Positions 52,366 through 62,186 of a stretch of DNA of 64,000 nucleotides are shown here, one piece after another. The first letter of the stretch is position 1. Every line of letters starts with the position of its first letter. The stretch is from Planctomycetota bacterium (lineage in GTDB: Bacteria > Planctomycetota > PLA2), in contig JAJFFF010000008.1 in NCBI GenBank assembly GCA_021776785.1, forward strand, positions 1 to 64,000, in the 5' to 3' direction. The notes beneath the pieces were generated by a model. That model was not told where the DNA came from. It searched no databases and saw nothing but the letters and a program-made list of their open reading frames with translations. A program made the position numbers and the translations under genes.

Positions 52366-53282
52366 TTTCGTTTCCTAAACCAGCACAGCATGCCGCTGGC
52401 TACCGCCAACATCGCGCCGACCGTAAGCCAAAATCCCGCCGGGCTGTCGGAGCCGGGCATCGAGCGAAAGTTCATCCCGTAGACGCCGGCGATCAGCGAG
52501 AGCGGCATCATGACCGTAGCGATGATCGTCAACACGCGCATCGTCTCACTCAACCTGTTGTTGGCGGCCGCGAGGTGAGCGTCGCGAACCGCCGCCAGCG
52601 CCTCTCGCGCCGACTCGACGGTCGCCGTTACGCGATTCGCATGATCGAAGAGATCCCGCCAGTACGGCGCCGCCTTCTTAGGAATGACCCGGTGCGTGCA
52701 CCGCGAAAGCGCCGCGCACATATCACGCTGCCCGCGCATGATGCGCGTGAGAAACGAGATCTGCTGACGTTCGCGCAAGATCTCCGTCATGTGGTCGGGA
52801 TCGGGCTCGGAGAGCACACGCGCCTCCAGGTCGGCGATCCGGTCCTCGCAACCGTCGATCACCTTTTCGAATCCGCTGGCGAACCCCTCAATGAGAAGGT
52901 AGGCGATGCGCGCGGGTTCCTTCAGCAATGCGGGCTGGCGTTGTAGGTGATCCCAGACGTCTGCGACAGGCGCCAGTTCGCGCCGCGCAATCGAACAGAT
53001 CCAATCTTTGCCCAGAAAAATCGAGAGCTTGCGCGTGTCCGGCTCGTTCTCCTGCATATCCGGCGTATGCACGATCAAAAAGACGTAATCGTCAAATTCC
53101 TCGAGCTTCGGCGGGTGGTTGCGCCGAAGCGCGTCCTCCAACGCCAACGGGTGCAGCCCAAGTTCGGTTTCGAGACGCGTGCCCACCGCATCGTCGGGCG
53201 CCTGCGCATGGATCCAGCCCGGCGGCAAGATGCCGTCGGCGCACACGGGTGAGCCATCCACAAGCTGATGCGTTCGCAGCAT
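52356..53282 (-). CDS. CorA-family magnesium/divalent cation transporter
   Basis: A 308-residue CorA-like channel. A cytosolic N-terminal domain includes RKLSIFLGKDWICSIAR. A long coiled stalk ends in MRVLTIIATVMMPLSLIAGVYGMNF, TM1 with the GMN selectivity motif. TM2 (WLTVGAMLAVASGMLCW) is followed by a basic tail. The start at 53282 is preferred over 53354 because the extra residues lack coding character. First gene of a corA-mscS operon. Confidence 0.92.
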   Translation of the reverse strand: MLRTHQLVDGSPVCADGILPPGWIHAQAPDDAVGTRLETELGLHPLALEDALRRNHPPKLEEFDDYVFLIVHTPDMQENEPDTRKLSIFLGKDWICSIARRELAPVADVWDHLQRQPALLKEPARIAYLLIEGFASGFEKVIDGCEDRIADLEARVLSEPDPDHMTEILRERQQISFLTRIMRGQRDMCAALSRCTHRVIPKKAAPYWRDLFDHANRVTATVESAREALAAVRDAHLAAANNRLSETMRVLTIIATVMMPLSLIAGVYGMNFRSMPGSDSPAGFWLTVGAMLAVASGMLCWFRKRKWL

Positions 53283-53394
53283 GAAGGGATTGTCTCCGGT
53301 CGATCGCAGGGAGACAACCCGCGAAAAATTGGTCGCCCGTGCGGCCGCTAACATCTCCCTGCCTCGCGAATCGCGCGCGCGGGGGCCTGCGGAC

Positions 53395-56300
53395 CTATCG
53401 GCCCGGGAGTACCGGCTCCGTTTCGATGAGCTGGATCGTGATGGGCTTTGTGCTCGGCTTGGCCGGGCGCTGTTGCGCGGTCCACGCGGGCTGTCGAATG
53501 CCTACATTTTTGCCCATGGAGATGAAGTGAGCGTGCGCGCTGATGCGGTACGACGATCGAGCGAGTCCACGAATAAAGAACCGTCCGCGTGCGTCGGCTC
53601 GCAACTCGACCGCATTCAGCTCGCCGTCAAGCAACGAGATCGAAGCATGCGCAGCGGGCTGCCCCGACGGAGCGAGCACGCGACCTTCCAACGACTCGCC
53701 CTCATGAAACTGGAATGTCTGTTCGATACCGGTCTCCACATCGGTGCGAGGTAAAAGCGCAAGCACCGTCCCCGCCGGAGTGACGTGGCGCGAGAACTCA
53801 ATGCGACAGCGGCGGCCCCAGAGCTTGCGAATCTCGAATCGCCCGCGCTTGTCGGTGGTGGCGCGACCCGTGGGACGGTCGAGAGGGCTGTTGCGAAACG
53901 CGACGTCGGTGATTTCGGCCTCCACGCCGATACCGGTAAGGGGAGCGCCGTTCGGGTCCAGCAACCTCCCGCGAACAAACGTCGGCGCAGCGAGGCGCAG
54001 CACGAGCGCGCCGGCTCGATCGTCGATCTCTGTGCGCACCCATGCTTGGCACGCACCCTTTGTCGTCACGGCCGCAAAGACGCGGAACCGGCCGTTCAGT
54101 TCACCAAACTCAAATCGGCCGTTGCGGTCCGTCTCTGTCGTCAGCCGATCGCGGTCGTCCCCATCCGTAGATGCGGCCGTAACCTTGGCGCCGCTTACGG
54201 TAGCTCCGGTGTGATCCACGACGGTTCCCACAACGCGGTACCCACGATCCAGCACGATCGTCGGGAGAACGACATCGCCCGCAAGTTCAAGCGTCGTTCG
54301 AACGACGGCATAGGAACCGCACGCAATCCTCATCGTTGCCGGGCCCGCATAGAGCATCGGAAACTCAAAGCGCCCGAACCGATCCGTTCGCTCCTGGTGA
54401 TCACGTCGCCAAGGTCCGGCGCTTTTCACTTCGACGACCGTCCCGGCGAGGGGCTGCCCGGCGGCGTTGGTGACCTGTCCTCGCAGCGACGCGGTGGCCC
54501 GCGGCGTAAGCGTGATCTCTCCCAGGTCGAGCGCCGCGCCGGTCGCGGGGACGGTGGCGGAGTGCGAGTCGAATCCGTCCCGTTGGATGGAGTAGGAGTG
54601 AGAACCTGCCGCGAGCCACAGGCGGAACCGGCCATCCGTACCGCTGAACGCATAACGCCGGTCTGCGCCCACGCGCGCGCCGACGATGGGGTTGCCGTCC
54701 GGATCGACGATCCGCCCGCGAGTTGGGCCGACCGGCGCCAAAACAACAACCGGAGTGCGATCCGCCGTGCGCAGTGTCGTCTTCGCGTAGCCGGCTTTCG
54801 TGGCCTCGAGCTCCATCTCTTTTTGGAACCCGTCCTTGTTGGGCACCTCACGAAATGAGAAGCGACCTTCCTCATCGGTGTAGCGCTCGTAGTCAGCCCC
54901 ACCCGGGCGAATAACCCGCGCATCGGAAACCGCGGCGCCGCTTGGATCGACGACGCGCCCGTGCCGGAGGGGCGCCCGTTCAACAACGATCGTGAGAGAG
55001 CCGCCGTGATCGAGCGTGCGCACCGTGCGGAACGGTTCTTTCCGCGAGACGGCGATGTGATTGGCATGAATCGAAAGGCCGGGAAATGAAAACCGACCGG
55101 CGGCGTCCGTCACGGCAAACCGGGCGAGCTTGTAGAACCCGCGGTTCGAGAGTCCGTTCGAGAACGAAGTTCGAATGAGAACCATGTCCTTTTGAAAACC
55201 TGCGACTTGGACTCCTGCGACGGGTTTGTCGTTTGTGTCTACGACGACGCCGGATCGAAGTTTGATTTCGTCGAGCGTGACTCGGGTCGGGTAAGGGGCC
55301 GTGTTGAAACGAACGCAGGTCTGCCCGCGCTGGCCTCCATCGACAAACAGCATGCACGGATGCGGAGGGAAATCGACGATCGAGAAGCGACCCGTGCGGT
55401 CGGCATAGATCTCACCGGAGAAGTGACGCGCCCGCTCGCAAACCCAACGAATGCGCGCGTTCGGGACTGGTTGCCCGCGCGCATCGACCACCGCGGACGC
55501 GACGGTGGTCGCACGGACAAGGCGAATCGTCCAGTCCGCGTTCGGAACCATCGCCGCGACGAATGCGGCGGTGGCGTACCCGGGATAGCGCACCGTCACG
55601 CCGTGGCCCCACGGGTTGACCGGAATGCCGTAGCCCGTAACACGACCGTCTCGATCGGTGTGAAACAAGCGGGAGCCGCTGCCGTCGTCGCTATAGAGGC
55701 GTGGTCCGATGTGGACCTGCGCGCCCTGGACCGGCGCACCCGTCTCGTTCACCACGCGCAAAACAACCGTGCCGGTTGCGTCCAATCGCAGCTCCATGGC
55801 TCCGCAGTCATTGGTGCCAGCGCGCACCGTGCGCATCGTCGCTCCCAGCTCATGCTTGGCGCGCAACGACACCGCATCGTGGTGTCCAAGTTGGAGCCGG
55901 AACCGCCCGTGCTCGTCGCTCACGACCGCTTGCGGTCGCACGACGCGACGTGAGTGCGGTTCGTACCACCGGCGCGGGTCGACGCGACGCGCCTCGACCT
56001 GCGCGCCGGGAACGGGGCGTCCATCGGCATCGATGACACGCCCGGCAAGGGAACGGTTCACCGCCGTCTTGGTTTCGCGATTGTCGGGCAGCTTCGCTTC
56101 GCCCTTGGGCAACGAAGGAGCGTGCGCCGCACTCTTGCGCCGGGTCGCTCGCTTCGGATCGTCGGTGTTGAGCAGCGCGACACCCAACGCCACGAGAACA
56201 ACCGCGGCGACGGTTGCGATCTTGAGTTTTTGCACGAGAACTCCTCCGAGTAGGGCGAGGGCGCCCGGCCCCCGCCGGGCACTCGCCAAGGGCAAAACGA

Positions 56301-56802
56301 AGAGAGCCCAAGCGCGCCGGTCTCCGCCGTGGTCGGCGTCCATGCGCGCACGGAGCATCGCCAGGCCGCGATGCATGCGTGTGCGAATCGTGGCGGACGG
56401 AGCTCCGAGTCGCTGCGCGATCTCGGCGACCGATAAGTCGTCGAGGTAACGAAGGATTAAGACATCGCGGTAAGGCGGACCCAGTTGCGCAACGTACGCG
56501 GCGACACGTCGTTGTGCCTCAAGGCGGTCCGTCGGCTGCACGGCCTCGGCCTTCGCGACGTGTTGTTCGCGCAAGCGCCGCGCTCGTTCCGCCCGCCCCC
56601 GATCCCGCGCCAGGTTGCGGGTCACGGTCGCGAGCCATGCCCGCATCGAGTTCGGCTTGGACGGGCCGGTGCGCATCGCTCGGAGCCATGTCTCTTGGAC
56701 TACGTCCTCGGCGAGATGCTCGTCGTGCAACAAATCACGAGCCAGCCCCCGCAAAAAGCGGCTGTGGGCAAGCAGGGTGTGCACATCAAGGTCGCGCGCC
56801 AT
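53395..56802 (-). CDS. ECF sigma factor fused to ten carboxypeptidase-regulatory-like repeats
   Basis: About 1135 residues. Residues 1-165 are an ECF sigma factor: region 2 (LAEDVVQETWLRAMR) and region 4 (LRYLDDLSVAEIAQRLGAPS, then TIRTRMHRGLAML). A membrane segment follows at about 190-212 (KIATVAAVVLVALGVALL). The remaining 900 or so residues hold ten CarboxypepD_reg-like Ig folds, each with G-x-V-x-D-x-x-G-x-P-V-x-GA-x-V and later TD-x-x-GRF-x-F. The order implies a cytosolic sigma domain tethered to an extracytoplasmic sensor. ATG 56802 lacks a clear ribosome site; an upstream in-frame TTG is possible. Confidence 0.9.
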   Translation of the reverse strand: MARDLDVHTLLAHSRFLRGLARDLLHDEHLAEDVVQETWLRAMRTGPSKPNSMRAWLATVTRNLARDRGRAERARRLREQHVAKAEAVQPTDRLEAQRRVAAYVAQLGPPYRDVLILRYLDDLSVAEIAQRLGAPSATIRTRMHRGLAMLRARMDADHGGDRRAWALFVLPLASARRGPGALALLGGVLVQKLKIATVAAVVLVALGVALLNTDDPKRATRRKSAAHAPSLPKGEAKLPDNRETKTAVNRSLAGRVIDADGRPVPGAQVEARRVDPRRWYEPHSRRVVRPQAVVSDEHGRFRLQLGHHDAVSLRAKHELGATMRTVRAGTNDCGAMELRLDATGTVVLRVVNETGAPVQGAQVHIGPRLYSDDGSGSRLFHTDRDGRVTGYGIPVNPWGHGVTVRYPGYATAAFVAAMVPNADWTIRLVRATTVASAVVDARGQPVPNARIRWVCERARHFSGEIYADRTGRFSIVDFPPHPCMLFVDGGQRGQTCVRFNTAPYPTRVTLDEIKLRSGVVVDTNDKPVAGVQVAGFQKDMVLIRTSFSNGLSNRGFYKLARFAVTDAAGRFSFPGLSIHANHIAVSRKEPFRTVRTLDHGGSLTIVVERAPLRHGRVVDPSGAAVSDARVIRPGGADYERYTDEEGRFSFREVPNKDGFQKEMELEATKAGYAKTTLRTADRTPVVVLAPVGPTRGRIVDPDGNPIVGARVGADRRYAFSGTDGRFRLWLAAGSHSYSIQRDGFDSHSATVPATGAALDLGEITLTPRATASLRGQVTNAAGQPLAGTVVEVKSAGPWRRDHQERTDRFGRFEFPMLYAGPATMRIACGSYAVVRTTLELAGDVVLPTIVLDRGYRVVGTVVDHTGATVSGAKVTAASTDGDDRDRLTTETDRNGRFEFGELNGRFRVFAAVTTKGACQAWVRTEIDDRAGALVLRLAAPTFVRGRLLDPNGAPLTGIGVEAEITDVAFRNSPLDRPTGRATTDKRGRFEIRKLWGRRCRIEFSRHVTPAGTVLALLPRTDVETGIEQTFQFHEGESLEGRVLAPSGQPAAHASISLLDGELNAVELRADARGRFFIRGLARSSYRISAHAHFISMGKNVGIRQPAWTAQQRPAKPSTKPITIQLIETEPVLPGR

Positions 56803-57102
56803 CTTCAAAGGAGAGACGGAGTCACCGACGACTCCGTTTCAACAACTCGATGAATCCCCAACCCGTCCGGAAAAAAGAAAACCGAACCGCGCCCCGAAAG
56901 TACAAACGCACGCCAAGTATGCGACGCATCGGTCGCCCGACAAGGCCATGGACGATGGGCCCGCCACACGACGCCAATCCTCAAAAAACCCATGGCGGCA
57001 GCCCCAAACACCGATGGGCTTGTCAGCGTTTGACGCGTCCTCCGCGCGCCACGGTAGTACGAACTTCACACACACAACGAGACGCCGGCGCGAGTTTCGT
57101 CG
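56803..57102. other. Intergenic region, no gene seen
   Basis: 300 bp upstream of the sigma-repeat fusion. No coding frame, hairpin or promoter consensus is convincing. Confidence 0.45.
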
Positions 57103-57327
57103 TCAGGTTTCATGCGCGAGCCGATGGAGGAACGCCATCCCTCCAACGAGCATCCAGAGGAAGACGGCCACAAACCATGCACCCGTATCTCGATAGCGCA
57201 CGCCACACCAGATGGCGCACGCGATCACGAGGCAGATCGCCCAAAAGACAATCTGGTTAGCCGTACCCAATTGGGCTAGGTTGCCGTAGGCAGCAAACGG
57301 ACCGAGCAGGATCGAGACGGGATGCAC
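57103..57327 (-). CDS. Small two-segment membrane protein
   Basis: A 74-residue protein with two hydrophobic segments (QIVFWAICLVIACAIWCGV and WFVAVFLWMLVGGMAFLH), separated by a charged turn. No family recognised. GTG start. Lies 84 bp downstream of another small membrane protein gene on the same strand. Confidence 0.55.
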   Translation of the reverse strand: MHPVSILLGPFAAYGNLAQLGTANQIVFWAICLVIACAIWCGVRYRDTGAWFVAVFLWMLVGGMAFLHRLAHET

Positions 57328-57410
57328 GACCGTTCAATCGGGCCTAATGGAGAGCGCCACCGGATCTTCGCCGTTGATGGTGCATCTTGTGGTTTCGAGC
57401 ACGAACAAGC

Positions 57411-57839
57411 TCAAAAAGCCCCCTCGACCTGCGCCGCCGTTGTGCGCGGTCGAAAGTGATTTCTAAACAGGATGTTGGGAATCGCGGGTGCCAGGATGCC
57501 CGGGGCGAGAACCAGCGTGATCAGAACGTCGCCTGCCCTCTCGTAGGGAGGCAGCAAGCTGAGCCTCGTCCACTGCGCGAACAAAACAAACGCGATGCTC
57601 GGTCCCCATGTTGTCCATCGAGCGCGCGGGTTCCCGCTCAGAAGGTCAAACCCCGCACGACTCAACACAAACGGAAACGCAAGGGCGCACGAGAATGGAT
57701 GCCCCACTCCGCAAGCAAGCAACACGACGATGAAAAGGGCCGCCGGTATCGTGAGTCCCGCCAACGCAACCAGCCAGGCGCCGGCCAGCCGCGCGAGCAC
57801 GGGCGCCTCCACCCTGGCGTACCACTGCTGTTGCGTCAC
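57411..57839 (-). CDS. Small multi-pass membrane protein
   Basis: A 142-residue protein with three to four hydrophobic segments (LAGAWLVALAGLTIPAALFIVV; FSCALAFPFVLS; GPSIAFVLFAQW; VLITLVLAPGILAPAI). No family recognised. GTG start, with TACAAT seven bases upstream, which supports expression. Confidence 0.6.
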   Translation of the reverse strand: MTQQQWYARVEAPVLARLAGAWLVALAGLTIPAALFIVVLLACGVGHPFSCALAFPFVLSRAGFDLLSGNPRARWTTWGPSIAFVLFAQWTRLSLLPPYERAGDVLITLVLAPGILAPAIPNILFRNHFRPRTTAAQVEGAF

Positions 57840-57846
57840 GGTGATG

Positions 57847-57852
57847 ATTGTA
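57847..57852 (-). promoter_or_regulatory. -10-like TACAAT box, leaderless start
   Basis: On the minus strand TACAAT lies seven bases before GTG 57839, with no Shine-Dalgarno sequence. Confidence 0.45.
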
Positions 57853-57982
57853 GGCGATATGGCAGCGAGTTTGGGTCGCGCCCGGTCAAGCCATCGTCGC
57901 GTTCACGCGCGGCGACCCGCGCTTCGTGCGGTGTCTCGCACCAAAAAAATGGGCGCCATTGAAACCCGTCGCGGGGTTTGGG

Positions 57983-57988
57983 TACTAG
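57983..57988 (+). promoter_or_regulatory. -10-like TACTAG box, leaderless start
   Basis: TACTAG lies six bases before GTG 57995, with a weak TTGAAA upstream at 57959-57964. Confidence 0.35.
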
Positions 57989-57994
57989 ACAGGT

Positions 57995-59572
57995 GTGCTC
58001 GAGGATTTGCTAAGGCGATTTCACCGCGACGGAGATGCGGCCGCGATGGAGGCTCTCGTACGCCGTACGCGAGGCAAACTCATCGCGATCGCACGCAAGA
58101 TCGGAGCACCGCAGGACGCGGAGGATTCGGTGCAGGCGGCCTATCACGCGCTGTTGCGGCGCCCGGCGGTGCCCGTCACGGTCGAGGCGTGGTTGACGAC
58201 GGCCGTCATCCGCATTGCGTACCGACGCAAAGCGCTGGCACGAAACGAACTCCAGCTGGCGGAGACACTGGCGCGCGATGGTGACCCGCAAGCGGAGGCG
58301 GCGCGCCGAGAGGAAAGCAATCTCTTGCGGCACGAAGTCGCACGACTTCCGGCAAACTACCGCGACGCGCTGGTACTGCGATGGCTTGAGGGATTGTCCG
58401 TGGAAGAAACCGCCCGACTCCTCGACCGTCCTGCGGCGACCGTGAAAACACATACGCGCCGAGGACTCACACTCCTGCGCGCACGCGTCGCGCCGTGGGC
58501 CGCGCACGCGATTCTGGCAGGACCGTGGCTGCTTGCCGACTCGATGCGGTCGGCGGCCGGATGGGGAATACTCATGAATACGAAAACTACGGTGGGCATG
58601 GCCGGAATCGTGATCGCCGCGGGCGCGGTCGGGGTCGGCGTCGGCATGAGCACGACGCAAGAAGACGCGCGCATTCCGCGCCGGGAAGCGCGGCAAGAAC
58701 CGCGCGCCGATCTGGACCGAACGCTCGGGACGCTTCGCGCTCCGGACCGCTCACCCGCCACGGGGTACGAACCGGTAGACATCGACAAGCACGAGGCCGT
58801 GCAAACGCCCGTTGCCCAACCGGAGAATGCGTTCGACGAGCGGCTGGCGGAAGCCGGCCGCAGACTCGGCGCGAGCGACGAGGCCTTGGCGGCGGTGACA
58901 GCGGCCATGTCGGCGGTGCGCCAGTACAGCAAGAAGCGCAGTCCGGAAACGGCGGCCGCCCAGAGCGACGCACTCGGAGCCATCGGTGCGTACGGGGGCG
59001 AGGGCTGTCGCGCGGCGATTGCGCATCTCAGCGCAACGCGTCGCCCTCGGATCGGCTACCTACTCATCATGGACGCCACGTGGGAGCCCGGGATGGAGAG
59101 GCACCTGCTCGAGTTAGCACGGGACGCGAAAGCCACACCGACACAGCGCCAATTCGCCATGCGCTGCCTATCGCTTGGGGATACACCAGACGTCCGTGAC
59201 TATTTACTGGCGGAGCTGGAGGGCGCGAAGAACGAGAAGCTCATTTCGGGCGCCGCTTTGTCGCTTGGTTGGTTAAAAGAGAAACGTGCCGCTCCCATCC
59301 TGGAACGACTGCTTTATCGAAGCCGTCGACGCGTCTTCCAAGAGTCCATCTTGAACGGGCTTCGAACGCTCGGCTCCAAAGAGGCCGGGCGCATCGTGGC
59401 CGAGTTCGTGAGCAAAGACCATCCCGTAAGAACCCTCATGAGCGGAATGCGCGCGTTGCGGTCGTGCGACCCCGCCGCTGCAAAAGAAGCCGCCCAACGC
59501 ATTCTCGACAGTGCGCAGGCAAAGGAACTCACGCCAAACGATCGCGCGATCCTAGAAGCGACCGCGCGGTAG
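57995..59572 (+). CDS. ECF sigma factor fused to a HEAT-like domain
   Basis: A 525-residue protein. Residues 1-165 are an ECF sigma factor: region 2 (LEDLLRRFHRDGDAAAMEALV, QDAEDSVQAAYHALL) and region 4 (LRWLEGLSVEETARLLDRPA, then TVKTHTRRGLTLLRARV). A membrane segment is at about 200-216 (GMAGIVIAAGAVGVGVG). A linker then leads to a HEAT-like helical region from about 290 to the end (GAALSLGWLKEKRAAPILE, GMRALRSCDPAAAKEAAQ). As with the gene at 53395, the sigma domain is tethered to an extracytoplasmic protein-binding domain. GTG start. Confidence 0.88.
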   Translation: MLEDLLRRFHRDGDAAAMEALVRRTRGKLIAIARKIGAPQDAEDSVQAAYHALLRRPAVPVTVEAWLTTAVIRIAYRRKALARNELQLAETLARDGDPQAEAARREESNLLRHEVARLPANYRDALVLRWLEGLSVEETARLLDRPAATVKTHTRRGLTLLRARVAPWAAHAILAGPWLLADSMRSAAGWGILMNTKTTVGMAGIVIAAGAVGVGVGMSTTQEDARIPRREARQEPRADLDRTLGTLRAPDRSPATGYEPVDIDKHEAVQTPVAQPENAFDERLAEAGRRLGASDEALAAVTAAMSAVRQYSKKRSPETAAAQSDALGAIGAYGGEGCRAAIAHLSATRRPRIGYLLIMDATWEPGMERHLLELARDAKATPTQRQFAMRCLSLGDTPDVRDYLLAELEGAKNEKLISGAALSLGWLKEKRAAPILERLLYRSRRRVFQESILNGLRTLGSKEAGRIVAEFVSKDHPVRTLMSGMRALRSCDPAAAKEAAQRILDSAQAKELTPNDRAILEATAR

Positions 59573-59626
59573 CCGCGCCATGCGGCGCCCGACCACGTGC
59601 CCGTGAGCCCACACCGAAACCGCGCG

Positions 59627-61915
59627 CTACGACTTGTGGCCCGTTTCGGGCTCGGCGTCGAGTTCGATGTCTTCGGACGCCATGACCAGCGCCGTGTGCG
59701 GCAGATCCTTCACCAGAGTCGTTAAGTCGTTGGTCAGATTGCAGGTCGGGCTGCCGCGCATGACGCGCAGCGGTAAGAACACGACCGCCGCGTCGACACT
59801 CGCGGCGCGTACCGCGGCGTCGTCAGCCGTCGCCGGGATCTCGACCGTTGCATCGATGCGCACGTCTTGCAGCATCTCATCGAGACGCGCGCGCCACTTC
59901 GCCTCGGACACACCTTCCGGTCGCGCGGCAAGAACGCGGATTGTCGCTTCCTCGAACGCGTCGTTGCGCGTCATCAGATACGCGAGCAACAGCATGAGCC
60001 GACCCGTTGCATCGTCTCCGTACCAGATGTCGATCCGGCGCGCCTTCGGCTCCAACGCGGCCAAGCGCACTTCGTCCTCGGACGCCCCTTCGTAAAACAC
60101 TGTGTTGCAGTGCGCAACGCGCGCCATCTTGAGGTAGCGTCCAAACCGCCGCAGCCCCTCCTCGTCCGGCGCCGACCCGTTGTCAAACCAGTCCAAAAGC
60201 ATCACGTTCGCTTTGAGCGGACCGATCCCGAATGACTCAAGCAGCACCGGAATACCGGTCTCGAGATCCGCTACACGCACGACGCGCGCGAACGCCTCGC
60301 ATCCCGACTCCTTGATCTCCGCCTGGAGGGTCGCGAGCTCCTTTCTCACCGTCTCCGCGCGGGCTGCGGGACGGTCGATCACTTTGATCACCGACGTGAA
60401 TCCGCTGCCGCCTTCGATCCACGATGCGAACGCAAGAGCGCGCGCGCGCCGCGCACGGTTCTCCGAAAACACCAAGATGACCGGCCGCCAGTCGCGCATG
60501 TGCGGCGGATCCTCAGCGACACCGAACAGTGTCGTGCGCAACTTCTGCAGACGGTATGACCGCACGCTGTCGGACCAACGCGTGACTTCGACGGTGCGGC
60601 TCAGGTATTGGTGGATCGCCATGACCGCCGCAATCGCGATCGCGCCCGCCACGGCATGGATCGCGAGCATCGCACCGAGGCACGCCAGCGAACCGAGGAA
60701 CGCGACGCGCGCGTCGAACCAGCGAAACGACGGACGAAACGACGGGCTCTTCGCCCGCGCCTCGAAAAAGACGGCGTAGTTTAGGAGGCCGTATGAGATC
60801 AGGAAAAACATCGAGACGACCGGCGCGATGACGTTTAGATCGCCGGCCGCGATCGTGATGACCGCAATGGCCAGCGAAAGCAGCACGCCGCGACGCGGAT
60901 TCGACGACGGGCCGTGTCCTGCTGCGAACGGGCGGAGGAAGGGAAACACGTTGTCGGCGGCGAGCGATTGCAGGATCCGCGGCGCCCCGAGGAACGACGC
61001 TAAGGCCGACGAAAGCGTCGCGGCGATGACCCCCGCATCGATCAGTGGCGCCCACGACGAAACGTTACGCATCGCCTCGTAGTCTCGGATGAGCGCGCCG
61101 CCCGGCATCGCGCCCGCGAACACGAACGCGGCGCCGAAATACACGACGATGGAAAAGCCGACCGCGCAAAACGTGCCGCGCGGGATGGATCGGCCCGGAT
61201 CCTTGAGGTCGCCGGACATGCTCACGCCCTGCGTGAAGCCGGTGACCGCCGGGAAAAAGATCGCGAACAGCACCCAGAACGAAATGTCGCTCGAACCCGA
61301 CCAGTTGGCGCGCAACGTTTCACCGCTAAACCGTCCGAGCCCGCCCGCGAAAAAAGCTACCAGCGCGGCGCCGAGCACGGCCATGACGACGTACTGAAAC
61401 TTCGTCGCGACGTCGGCACCCAGCCACGCCAGCGCGAAGAGTCCTGCGACGGCGCTCAGCGCGATCGCGCGCGGCATGAACACCCAATCGCTCCCGATCA
61501 CGGTGGCCAACGCTTCCCCGAAACCGATCGCGTAAAACGCAATCGAAATCGACTGCGCCGCGAAGAGCACGATACCGAGCGCGCCACCGTACTCGACGCC
61601 CAGCGTACGCGAGATCACGTAATAGTCGCCACCGCCCTTGACCTTGAGATTGGTCGCGATCGCCGCGATGCTCGAACTCGTGACGAGCGAGATGACGTTC
61701 GCGAGTGCCAACACAAGCAGCGCGCGTCCAAGTCCGCCGGCACCCACGACGAACCCGAGTCGCAAGAACAGGATGATCCCGAGGATCGTGAGGATGCTCG
61801 GCGTGAAGACGCCGGCGAATGTGCCGAGTTCGCCCTTCTTCTTGTTGCCCATACGCCCATCATCAGGGGTCATGGACACGCGCCCGTCAACTGGCCTTTT
61901 TTGGAAGGGCTCCAT
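59627..61915 (-). CDS. Cation-chloride-cotransporter-like permease (SLC12/APC superfamily)
   Basis: A 762-residue transporter. Its opening GTFAGVFTPSILTILGIILFLRLGFVVG is the bacterial SLC12-like start (segment cited across TM1). FFPAVTGFTQGVSMSGDLKDPGRSIPRG and SFLGAPRILQSLAADNVFPFL are diagnostic of cation-chloride cotransporters. About twelve hydrophobic segments end near residue 440, followed by a 300-residue cytosolic domain (RDWRPVILVFSEN, LLDWFDNGSAPDEEG). It probably moves K+ or Na+ with Cl-. The start is uncertain: ATGs at 61915, 61873 or 61852. Confidence 0.88.
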   Translation of the reverse strand: MEPFQKRPVDGRVSMTPDDGRMGNKKKGELGTFAGVFTPSILTILGIILFLRLGFVVGAGGLGRALLVLALANVISLVTSSSIAAIATNLKVKGGGDYYVISRTLGVEYGGALGIVLFAAQSISIAFYAIGFGEALATVIGSDWVFMPRAIALSAVAGLFALAWLGADVATKFQYVVMAVLGAALVAFFAGGLGRFSGETLRANWSGSSDISFWVLFAIFFPAVTGFTQGVSMSGDLKDPGRSIPRGTFCAVGFSIVVYFGAAFVFAGAMPGGALIRDYEAMRNVSSWAPLIDAGVIAATLSSALASFLGAPRILQSLAADNVFPFLRPFAAGHGPSSNPRRGVLLSLAIAVITIAAGDLNVIAPVVSMFFLISYGLLNYAVFFEARAKSPSFRPSFRWFDARVAFLGSLACLGAMLAIHAVAGAIAIAAVMAIHQYLSRTVEVTRWSDSVRSYRLQKLRTTLFGVAEDPPHMRDWRPVILVFSENRARRARALAFASWIEGGSGFTSVIKVIDRPAARAETVRKELATLQAEIKESGCEAFARVVRVADLETGIPVLLESFGIGPLKANVMLLDWFDNGSAPDEEGLRRFGRYLKMARVAHCNTVFYEGASEDEVRLAALEPKARRIDIWYGDDATGRLMLLLAYLMTRNDAFEEATIRVLAARPEGVSEAKWRARLDEMLQDVRIDATVEIPATADDAAVRAASVDAAVVFLPLRVMRGSPTCNLTNDLTTLVKDLPHTALVMASEDIELDAEPETGHKS

Positions 61916-62186
61916 TTTCTGACGGGCGCGCGAAGACGAGCACGTCGTTTCTGTCCAGTGTTACGGGTTCGGTTCGGCCCGGGAACGGCGGTCAGTCTTG
62001 CTTCTCGGCCTTGCGCAACTCAACGCGCAGCCTCGTCGACGATTTGGATCCCGTTTCGCCAAGGGGACGGTTCGAACAAAACACGGGCTTGGCCGACCCA
62101 TCCAAGCGCTGCTGGTGATCCGATTCCGTTCATACTATGGTCTTTATGAACCGCAATTCGCGGGACACGACGAGGAGGGAGCGCTT

